This document shows, one piece after another, positions 1 to 5,266 of a DNA stretch of 5,266 bases. The notes under the pieces were generated by a model. The model was not told the origin of the DNA. It ran no database searches and saw nothing but the letters and a program-made list of their open reading frames with translations. Position 1 is the stretch's first letter; each line of letters starts with the position of its first letter. This stretch comes from Candidatus Omnitrophota bacterium (lineage in GTDB: Bacteria; Omnitrophota; Koll11; Pluralincolimonadales; Pluralincolimonadaceae). The stretch spans positions 1 through 5,266 of the forward strand of contig JAKLIT010000096.1 of the NCBI GenBank assembly GCA_022709465.1, read 5' to 3'. Position numbers and translations under genes: made by a program.

Positions 1-2095
1 GAGCCGATGCACTGTCGAGGTATTCAAGGTGATGGAAATACTGGTCCGCGCTCCTCTCGGTGCCGTCCATGTATACCTTAAGGTCGTTCGGGTAACTGCC
101 AGGCCAGCTCCCTGTATTCGCCGGGTCGCACGCTCCTCCACCCGCCGGCTCCTTCCACGTGATGACGTAATGGCGCCACTTGCCGGAATTCCATATCCCC
201 ATCGCCTCGGTGCCGACATAATTCCTGCAAAACTCTATCTTGTAATCCCCTGAGCCCTCGGGCGTGTTCGGAATATAAGACCAGTTGCCGCTCTGGTAAT
301 AACCGTAACCCTGGGCGCCTATCGAACATCCCTTCTGCACCCCGCCGAAATTTTGCGAATAAAATACGTAGGTCGAGAAAGGCCACGTCTTCGTGCCGGC
401 GCCGGTTACCTCGTCCCTGCTCATGAGCCGGTAGACCTTGCGGTCCTTGCAGTTATCGTTATACATAAGCGTGTCGTTGCTGTTCCACATCGTCTTGAAC
501 CATACTTCCATCGTCCCCGCGTTATAAGTGATATTGTTCGAAGGCAGGTAATCCGGGCAGACGACATCGTAAGTATCCACAAGCATGCCGTCCGGCATCA
601 GCTCGCCCCTTGAGCCATATGAGGCGACACTGTTTATGTTCGGCTTTGTGCCTAATGTTCCCGACCCGGCGTTGGGCGGGTTCTGCAGCAACCGGTTGCC
701 GCCGGCTCCGCCTACTTCGTCCGCGTCAAGTGTGGTTATATAATTCGCCTTAAAATGAATGCCCGAATTCGGCGTTGTCCTCTCTATGCGCGAGAGCATT
801 ACCTGCCCGTCATAAGCCGCCGCGGAAACACCTACGCCTGCCGGTTCCGGATAAGTCCTTGTGTTGGTCTTTGTATTGCCCGCCCCGTCAAAATCGGACT
901 GGGACGTCGCCCTGACCGTCCCGAAGAGCCGTACGGTCGTCGCGACGCCGCGCTGGGCCAGCGGGACCCCTCCAGCCGTCCTATAAACGCCGGTAGACCT
1001 TATCTCATAGTAACCGCCCGAATTAAAACTGAACTCCGTCGTGCTCTTGGTAAGGCCCTTGTCCGATGCTTCCACCGTACCGTTCTTGTTTATATCTATT
1101 ACGTATTTACCGACATAACCGAGCCTGGACGCCCAGGTGTCGTTGCGGGCCCACGAGAAACCGGTATTTGGGTTCGCGTTAGCCATGACGACTTCCTGGT
1201 CGGACGATGTCGTCCCGTTATTGAAGAACGACTTGACCGAAGAATAAAAAGATTCCCAGCTCAGGTACGGCCTGTGCGTAACTATATACTGCGCGAGGTT
1301 CTGCGCTTCCGTGTCGCTGATAGTCAAGTTGCCCGTTGTGGACCCCGGTGAGCCGTTACCGTCGCAATAAGGGCAATCGAGATGGTTGCCGAGGACATCA
1401 AAGAAATACCCGTCCCCGCCGCACTTCGGGCAGGAGTGGACCGCTTCTATGCCCATGAGCACCGCCCTGAGAACCTCCTCAGGGGCGGTATTTACATTGA
1501 TCGGAGAGCGGGGTTGAAGCGCGTAAGGAGCGGTGAGGTCCTGCGGATTCACGACTTTAGGGTCAATATAACCGAATACCGTGATAAAATTCTCTATCTT
1601 AGTAAATTTGGAGTTCGATATGCCCGCCTTCGATTTTACCTCTTCAACGCAGACATACGGGCGCCTCGAGACGATCGTATCGCATTCCGCGGTTGTAAGC
1701 CCCGCCGAGGTGACCGTGCTGAGGTTCTGCAGTATCAACGACAGCCGCGCGTCGCAGTTGCCGCCGTTAAGGTTTATGCGGCCGGCGCAATCGATGACCG
1801 TGACGTTGTAACTGCCGCGGCCGTTCAATAAGGTATTATCGGAGAGGCCGCTCGCGAATATCGTCTCCGCCAGCGTGTCGACAGAATCATTGCGCGCGCC
1901 CTGGTTGCCGTATTTCAGCTCGGCAATAGCCCGCGCGACACCCGCATCGGCGAGATACCTCGCCTTTATCTTCGCGGTCGCGTTGACGGTCCCTTTCTGC
2001 TCCATTATGACCGACAGGACCATCGTCGAGCCGATCAACGAGAGCATCGCCAGGACACCGAGCGCAAATACTATCGCAACACCTTTCTTTGTCAT
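1..2095 (-). CDS. GspK-like minor pseudopilin with zinc-ribbon-like insert and C-terminal LamG domain (3' end beyond window)
   Basis: Reading from the ATG at 2095-2093, the frame stays open for 698 codons to position 2 and runs out of the window without a stop. The N-terminus (MTKKG then VAIVFALGVLAMLSL) is a prepilin leader with the likely peptidase cut after G5. It has Phe, not Glu, at mature position 5, as is typical of GspK, the tip subunit of the type II secretion pseudopilus. Residues 101-110 (IDCAGRINLN) and 110-175 fit the first SAM-like domain. INVNTAPEEVL at 199-209 is the GspK helix-hairpin-helix signature. CPKCGGDG (222-229) and CPYCDGNG (241-248) form a DnaJ-like zinc-ribbon insert, after which the fold resumes (HRPYLSWESF, 274-283). 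Residues from about 500 on look like a LamG/concanavalin domain: GTMEVWFKT (527-535), KWRHYVITW (639-647), DLKVYMDG (671-678). It lies 4 nt after the preceding gene, which suggests co-translation. A standard GspK has roughly 300-350 residues, so this one is at least twice as long. The family call is fairly secure; the secreted substrate and the LamG ligand are unknown. Confidence 0.82.
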   Translation of the reverse strand, partial: MTKKGVAIVFALGVLAMLSLIGSTMVLSVIMEQKGTVNATAKIKARYLADAGVARAIAELKYGNQGARNDSVDTLAETIFASGLSDNTLLNGRGSYNVTVIDCAGRINLNGGNCDARLSLILQNLSTVTSAGLTTAECDTIVSRRPYVCVEEVKSKAGISNSKFTKIENFITVFGYIDPKVVNPQDLTAPYALQPRSPINVNTAPEEVLRAVLMGIEAVHSCPKCGGDGYFFDVLGNHLDCPYCDGNGSPGSTTGNLTISDTEAQNLAQYIVTHRPYLSWESFYSSVKSFFNNGTTSSDQEVVMANANPNTGFSWARNDTWASRLGYVGKYVIDINKNGTVEASDKGLTKSTTEFSFNSGGYYEIRSTGVYRTAGGVPLAQRGVATTVRLFGTVRATSQSDFDGAGNTKTNTRTYPEPAGVGVSAAAYDGQVMLSRIERTTPNSGIHFKANYITTLDADEVGGAGGNRLLQNPPNAGSGTLGTKPNINSVASYGSRGELMPDGMLVDTYDVVCPDYLPSNNITYNAGTMEVWFKTMWNSNDTLMYNDNCKDRKVYRLMSRDEVTGAGTKTWPFSTYVFYSQNFGGVQKGCSIGAQGYGYYQSGNWSYIPNTPEGSGDYKIEFCRNYVGTEAMGIWNSGKWRHYVITWKEPAGGGACDPANTGSWPGSYPNDLKVYMDGTERSADQYFHHLEYLDSASA
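2..600 (-). other. LamG/concanavalin-like domain of the pseudopilin (partial)
   Basis: This covers about residues 500-698 of the GspK-like protein. Hallmarks of the LamG_3 type jelly roll are visible in order: an early strand GTMEVWFKT, a central WRHYVITW strand and a DLKVYMDG turn. These correspond to the family patterns 'fTveaWvk', 'WhhvavtydG' and 'lklYvDG'. The domain continues past the window edge, so its last strands and any further domains cannot be seen. Such domains commonly bind glycans or protein ligands; the ligand here is unknown. The N-terminal boundary is approximate. Confidence 0.65.
1352..1432 (-). other. Zinc-ribbon-like (DnaJ cysteine-rich type) insert inside the GspK-like fold
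   Basis: This part of the pseudopilin gene encodes residues 222-248. It has two CxxCxGxG-type motifs, CPKCGGDG and CPYCDGNG, separated by 11 residues. The spacing and the glycines match the paired motifs of DnaJ-type zinc centres, but there is only one pair here, where DnaJ has four motifs. It sits between the INVNTA helix and the next helix of the second SAM-like domain, a place where ordinary GspK proteins have a short loop. Zinc binding is inferred from the motif. In an exported protein the four cysteines could instead form disulfides. Confidence 0.75.
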
Positions 2096-2099
2096 TCCT

Positions 2100-3254
2100 C
2101 TACACCTTAGGCGAGTTAGCCAATTCTGCCTTCATCTTCTCCATGATCTTTACCAGTTCGTTCTCCAGGACATAACAGCGCCTTTCGAGCTCCTCTTTCC
2201 TTGCCGGGACACGGTTCTTCAATGTATCGGTCATTATAACATATATCTCCGAAAGGTACTTGACAGCCAACGGCAGGCCCTTCTCGGCCTCCGGATACAA
2301 CAAAAGAGGCTTTTCCCTGCCCGAGCCGTCCTTGAAGCTGTTGCTTACCTTCTTCAGGTGGAAGCGCCACCTGTCCGACCATTCGTCCCAGGTGGCCGGG
2401 TCGAAATGCGTCTGTGACAGCGCGTAGACGTCCTTCAGCTCCCAATATAACTCATCAAGGGTCGTCACCGCCGAGTTTACTTCCTGCCGCGCGGTATTCT
2501 CGGCCTTTAAGGCGTCCGGGCCCTTGCCAATCGTCGCCTCGCAGGAACTTCTCGCGGCGGGTATCTTCTGGTTACCGGCGGCCTTCTTGAACTCCTGCCT
2601 CTGCAGGTCAGGGAAGAACTCCGCCTCGACCGTATAAGCCCCCGGCGCCAGCTCCTTTCCGAAAGGCCCGAACGAGAAACTGAACGAACCGTCGGCGACA
2701 ACACATTCGCCGAAGACTATTACGGTATCTATGCGCTTCAGGTATACCTTGAGTACCGCGCCGTCAGGCAAGCTCGTCTTGCCGTCCGCGTGCACTATAA
2801 CCTGCTTGCCGTACTGCTCGTTGTATGCCCAGATCTCTATCCCGTAGGGGGATTTCTCATGGCTTGCGGCAACCGCCCTGAAAAGCGATACCGCCTGTAC
2901 ACTCTTGAGCGGACTTCCGGGCGCCGGCATTACCTGCACGCTGTACTCCCCGTCAAGCTCCTTTTCCAAAGGGCCGAGTTTGGCGCTGAATTTTCCCGAT
3001 TCCGTCTTTATCTCCTTGTAAGCCGTGAGTTCCGAACCTTTCCTTATAAAGATCGAAAGCATCGTGCCTTCCGGAAGGTCCGTCTCGCCCTCAACTTCCA
3101 CCATGGGCCTGCCTTCCGGCGCGTTATACTCGGCCTTCAGTATCGTTATCTTCGGCGAGGGCAATACCTCCGCCCGGGCAAGGCACAAAAAACAAAAAAA
3201 GCCGGTAAGAACTGCTATAGTCCCGACGGCTTTATACGAAGTCATCTTGCCCAC
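2100..3254 (-). CDS. Secreted protein with two beta-sandwich repeat modules and Trp-rich helical C-terminus, function unknown
   Basis: This is a 384-residue protein of no family I recognise. The GTG at 3254 is chosen as start because GAGGGGGG lies exactly 7 nt before it; the TTG at 3278 is upstream of that site and the ATG at 3245 is 16 nt from it. Residues 1-28 form a signal peptide (basic start, hydrophobic core TIAVLTGFFCFLCL, likely cut after ARA). Two copies of one module follow, at about 52-108 and 152-213. Each has a 'LPxGxxLxV/I' strand and a 'GPxxKEL...Y.V' end (LGPLEKELDGEYSVQV; FGPFGKELAPGAYTVEAE). Residues 250-384 are helical: LYWEL (269-273), TWDEWSDRW (288-296), then a charged, probably coiled-coil tail at about 350-378. 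The module and the Trp-rich part also occur in the upstream 333-residue gene, so the two are paralogues. Its position just before a GspK-like pseudopilin suggests an envelope or extracellular accessory role (inference). Confidence 0.85.
   Translation of the reverse strand: MGKMTSYKAVGTIAVLTGFFCFLCLARAEVLPSPKITILKAEYNAPEGRPMVEVEGETDLPEGTMLSIFIRKGSELTAYKEIKTESGKFSAKLGPLEKELDGEYSVQVMPAPGSPLKSVQAVSLFRAVAASHEKSPYGIEIWAYNEQYGKQVIVHADGKTSLPDGAVLKVYLKRIDTVIVFGECVVADGSFSFSFGPFGKELAPGAYTVEAEFFPDLQRQEFKKAAGNQKIPAARSSCEATIGKGPDALKAENTARQEVNSAVTTLDELYWELKDVYALSQTHFDPATWDEWSDRWRFHLKKVSNSFKDGSGREKPLLLYPEAEKGLPLAVKYLSEIYVIMTDTLKNRVPARKEELERRCYVLENELVKIMEKMKAELANSPKV
2103..2108 (-). promoter_or_regulatory. 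Ribosome binding site of the GspK-like gene
   Basis: AAGGTG lies 7 nt upstream of the ATG at 2095. It is formed by the last two sense codons (Lys, Val) of the upstream gene, whose TAG stop follows directly. A second GAGG at 2100-2097 is too close to the start to be the main site. The arrangement implies translational coupling between the two genes. Confidence 0.6.
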
Positions 3255-3312
3255 AGAATGTCCCCCCTCACCCGACAATCCGATGCGCTTCTAGCTATAC
3301 AAATATATCACA
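3255..3312 (-). other. Short intergenic gap within the operon
   Basis: These 58 nt separate the two paralogous secreted-protein genes. The first part in transcription order is AT-rich (about 3312-3290) and the rest holds the ribosome binding site. I see no hairpin followed by a T-run, and no convincing -35/-10 pair. Read-through from the upstream gene is the simplest reading. Confidence 0.5.
3262..3269 (-). promoter_or_regulatory. Ribosome binding site that decides the GTG start
   Basis: GAGGGGGG is a strong Shine-Dalgarno match with a 7-nt spacer (ACATTCT) to GTG at 3254. The two other possible starts in frame are badly placed: TTG at 3278 is upstream of the site and ATG at 3245 is 16 nt downstream of it. 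Confidence 0.65.
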
Positions 3313-4314
3313 TTATCTCGTATGGTTCAAGCCCGCGGCGACGACGGATACGTCCTGCGCCGTCTCGGACAACGCCCTGTCAAAGGACTGCCTCAGCACC
3401 TGCGCGTTCTGCACCGGAAGTGCCTGCGCGGAGGGCCCTGTGCCCTTTGAATTAAGTTCTATCGTGTAAGCGCGAAGCAGGAGCGGCAGCTGGTGGAAGC
3501 AGAACTGCAGCCTCCTCTGCGAGACCGGACGGACGGACGCCACGTACTTCCTGGAGTCATCGTTGAATCTCAAGCCAGCCGCATTTGTCCTCTCAAGCCA
3601 TCCCTGCGACCACTCCTTCCATTTCCGCTCGTCATAAGAGGCCTTAGCGTTACTATACGCCTTGTTCAGCTCTTCGTAGAGGCCGGCCACTTCCTGCGCC
3701 TTATCCTGCAGGTACTGCGCGTCCCTCGTCTCATCGACCTTTATCCGCTCTCCGCTCCCGATGGCCAGCGCGAAGGGTTCCGAATAGGCCTTCGAACCGT
3801 CGATGGTTGCCTCAGCGCGCACCGAATACTTGCCCGCCATGATCTCTTTCTCGAAAGGCCCGAACGCTATATAGAACTCCCCCCTCTTCACGCGGGATTC
3901 CTTAACCATCACGACGCTCTCGCCCTGCATGAAATAGACCCTCAACGGGGTGTTATTCGGGTAGGAGCTCGTACCGCTCACGAAAATCTTTCCTTTTGTA
4001 TACTCCGCCTTCAGTTTTATATCCGCCGCTGCCGGTTTCCGTGTCGCAGCTTCCTCGGGGATCACCTCGATGTCGGGAAGGTCGACTGTCGAATAACCTT
4101 CGGCCGGCTCTTTAATCTCGAACGACTTTATGTCTTTCTTCCCGAGCTTCATCTTGCCCGACCCGAGCTTTATCTCGATATAGTCGTCGGTCTGTTCAAG
4201 TATCCTGCCTTCCAGCGTCCTGCCGTTCTGGAGGACAATCGAGTCGGCACGTGTCGAGGACACCGCGCAAAAGACCATGCATGCGGCCAAAAATATCCCG
4301 ATCATCTTCATCAT
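3313..4314 (-). CDS. Secreted protein with N-terminal small-barrel domain, one beta-sandwich module and helical C-terminus, function unknown
   Basis: This is a 333-residue protein. The start is the ATG at 4314, which overlaps the upstream TGA as ATGA and has GGAGGG 7 nt before it; a second ATG follows at once. Residues 1-23 look like a signal peptide with a cut after STRA. An LAAC lipobox-like string at 9-12 seems too close to the N-terminus to be a true lipoprotein signal. Residues 24-67 (DSIVLQNGRTLEG..., ending KKDIKSFEI) have the short-strand pattern of an SH3/Sm-like small barrel. A Pro/Ala/Glu linker follows (about 70-97). One beta-sandwich module spans about 110-169 and ends FGPFEKEIMAGKYSVRAE. 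Residues 195-333 are helical, with LYEEL (212-216) and KWKEWSQGW (231-239), matching LYWEL and TWDEWSDRW in the downstream 384-residue gene. The two genes are therefore diverged paralogues, this one with an extra N-terminal domain and one module fewer. Exported location is likely; function is unknown. Confidence 0.85.
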   Translation of the reverse strand: MMKMIGIFLAACMVFCAVSSTRADSIVLQNGRTLEGRILEQTDDYIEIKLGSGKMKLGKKDIKSFEIKEPAEGYSTVDLPDIEVIPEEAATRKPAAADIKLKAEYTKGKIFVSGTSSYPNNTPLRVYFMQGESVVMVKESRVKRGEFYIAFGPFEKEIMAGKYSVRAEATIDGSKAYSEPFALAIGSGERIKVDETRDAQYLQDKAQEVAGLYEELNKAYSNAKASYDERKWKEWSQGWLERTNAAGLRFNDDSRKYVASVRPVSQRRLQFCFHQLPLLLRAYTIELNSKGTGPSAQALPVQNAQVLRQSFDRALSETAQDVSVVAAGLNHTR

Positions 4315-5266
4315 AGCCCTTCCCTCCAATATTCTATTCTTATCGCCGGCAAATAAGTTATCGTTACGTCCGCAAGGACGGGAGTCCTTGAGCTTGCCGC
4401 ATACTGGTCCCTGCTTATATTTGTAGTGGATAGCACCGCCTTATACTGTGCCCACGGGTCTGTCCCCGGTATTGCCGCGCCGTTCGCGAGCGCGGTCCCC
4501 CAGGAGACATCCGCGGCCGGGAATGCCGTTGACGTCTTCCTTACGTACATCGTAACAGCCGTATTCGCCATCGGCTGTGCCTGCGGAGACCACGTGATCG
4601 TCCCCCATTTCACGAAAGACCCCGCATAAAAAGGGGTCGACGCTATGTATCCGCTTTCGGGGATCCCGCGGAAATTATCCCAGTGCGTCTGCAACTTTGT
4701 GACGGCGCCCGCTTTATCGAAATTATACGGCCCGATCGTGCATTGTCCCCTGTCGAAATCCGCCCAATCCCATCCGAGATACTGGTTGTTAGCTATATAC
4801 TTGAAGATCGTCGTATTTGCCGCGGGATAGGTCGGGGACCAGGTCGAAAGCGCTCCAAGTCCTCCGTTTATCCAGCCCCTGTACGACGCGCTCGAGGTGG
4901 TATTCGAACCTATCATCCCCAGCGTTTTTTCCGTGAGATAATTGAACTGCGTATAGAACATCTTCGCGTACATCCTTATTTCATTGACATCGCCGAACGG
5001 ATAAAGAGGTTTCGGCTCGGCGCTTACCGGGGTAGTGCCGTGGCCGTCCGTTGCCAAGGTCTTAAACCCGCTTACCGTGAAGGTCTGCCCCGCGTATCCC
5101 GTGGGCCATGTATCATCCTGCGTGCCTTTCGCGAATACCCAGCACCCGCAGAACGGCGCCTCCGGCTGCCAGTAAGTATAGGTCCCGGGCGCCGGGATGC
5201 TTTCGAGGGTCCAGCTGTCCGGCCGCGTCGGGTTGTATATGTATGTCGGGTTCCCGCTCGAATCAT
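4311..5266 (-). CDS. C-terminal part of a large exported beta-rich protein, possibly a LamG-bearing pseudopilin-type protein (5' end beyond window)
   Basis: The frame is open from the right edge to TGA at 4313-4311, giving 317 visible residues. A TTG at 5057 is only an internal Leu codon, since coding-like sequence continues upstream of it without a stop. The composition is rich in Trp, Tyr, Thr, Gly and Pro, typical of extracellular beta proteins. Near visible residues 92-101, DVNEIRMYAK resembles the last strand of LamG domains (pattern 'aTIDeVRIYnral'), so a LamG domain may end here. The final 110 or so residues form a separate beta-sandwich: GSFVKWGTITW, then TAVTMYVRKT, WAQYKAVLST and TPVLADVTITY. 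This strand pattern is common in bacterial surface proteins as a repeat ending in 'TPVLxDVTItY'. The protein ends in RIEYWREGL. The N-terminus is not visible, so a prepilin leader cannot be checked; the link to pseudopilins rests on the neighbouring GspK-like gene. The next gene overlaps it by 4 nt. Confidence 0.7.
   Translation of the reverse strand, partial: DSSGNPTYIYNPTRPDSWTLESIPAPGTYTYWQPEAPFCGCWVFAKGTQDDTWPTGYAGQTFTVSGFKTLATDGHGTTPVSAEPKPLYPFGDVNEIRMYAKMFYTQFNYLTEKTLGMIGSNTTSSASYRGWINGGLGALSTWSPTYPAANTTIFKYIANNQYLGWDWADFDRGQCTIGPYNFDKAGAVTKLQTHWDNFRGIPESGYIASTPFYAGSFVKWGTITWSPQAQPMANTAVTMYVRKTSTAFPAADVSWGTALANGAAIPGTDPWAQYKAVLSTTNISRDQYAASSRTPVLADVTITYLPAIRIEYWREGL
4322..4327 (-). promoter_or_regulatory. 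Ribosome binding site for the gene starting at 4314
   Basis: GGAGGG sits 7 nt upstream of the ATG at 4314, inside the last codons of the upstream gene. It favours this ATG over the TTG at 4329, which lies upstream of the site. With the ATGA stop/start overlap at 4314-4311 it points to translational coupling. Confidence 0.7.

Noticed and set aside
1352..1432. A DnaJ chaperone gene
   Set aside because: Only one pair of CxxCxGxG motifs is present, with no J domain or substrate-binding domain, and it lies in frame within a GspK-like protein.
755..1831. Long plus-strand open frames (198 and 149 codons) and others at 1875-2417, 2790-3455 and 3493-4356
   Set aside because: They lie antisense to the four minus-strand genes. 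Their translations are Arg/Pro-rich, low-complexity products with no motifs, while the minus frames show signal peptides, repeats and family signatures.
3255..3278. TTG at 3278 as start of the 384-residue protein
   Set aside because: The ribosome binding site at 3269-3262 would fall inside the coding region. The GTG at 3254 has ideal spacing.
3279..3312. Internal promoter in the AT-rich part of the 58-nt gap
   Set aside because: TATAGC could pass for a -10 box but I see no matching -35 at proper distance. AT-richness alone is weak evidence.
4279..4290. Lipoprotein signal (LAAC, residues 9-12 of the 333-residue protein)
   Set aside because: The hydrophobic stretch before the cysteine is only about five residues. 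A signal peptidase I site after STRA fits the length better, though a lipoprotein is not fully excluded.
4315..4329. TTG at 4329 as start of the 333-residue protein
   Set aside because: It lies upstream of the GGAGGG site, whereas the ATG at 4314 has the right spacing and begins a normal signal peptide.
4311..5057. TTG at 5057 as the start of the right-hand gene
   Set aside because: The same frame continues upstream without a stop to the window edge with similar composition, and there is no ribosome binding site before the TTG.

Overview
The window is a compact block of four genes, all read on the minus strand (right to left), and it is cut off at both ends. GC is about mid-50s percent by eye, with frequent ATA isoleucine codons. 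The genes encode exported proteins built around a pseudopilin of the type II secretion / type IV pilus class. This style (oversized GspK-like pseudopilins with LamG-type additions, next to secreted beta-sandwich proteins of unknown function) suggests an uncultured Gram-negative-type lineage such as Omnitrophota (PVC-related). That placement is an inference from protein style; there is no marker gene in the window.

Layout in transcription order: (1) 5266-4311, the C-terminal 317 residues of a large exported protein, open at the window edge, ending in a Trp/Thr-rich beta-sandwich domain. (2) 4314-3313, a 333-residue secreted protein with an N-terminal small-barrel domain, one beta-sandwich module and a helical C-terminus; its start overlaps the previous stop as ATGA. 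(3) A 58-nt gap with no convincing promoter or terminator, then 3254-2100, a 384-residue secreted protein, GTG start, with two copies of the same beta-sandwich module and a helical C-terminus related to that of gene 2. (4) After 4 nt, 2095 to the left edge, at least 698 residues of a GspK-like minor pseudopilin. It carries a two-CxxC zinc-ribbon-like insert inside its second SAM-like/helix-hairpin-helix domain and a LamG/concanavalin-like domain at the C-terminal end of the visible part.

The two outer genes are open at the window edges, so a start-to-stop ORF search misses the 698-codon frame completely and cuts gene 1 to an internal TTG. Both frames were read here codon by codon and contain no stops. 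Spacing, overlap and strong ribosome binding sites, each 7 nt from its start, indicate one operon.

Working model (inference): gene 4 is a tip-type minor pseudopilin displaying a ligand-binding LamG domain. Gene 1 may be a second surface-displayed component. Genes 2 and 3 are a paralogous pair of exported accessory proteins that may bind or stabilise the pseudopilus or be its cargo. No RNA genes, mobile elements, CRISPR arrays or recognisable terminators were seen. There is no stretch over 300 bases without a gene.
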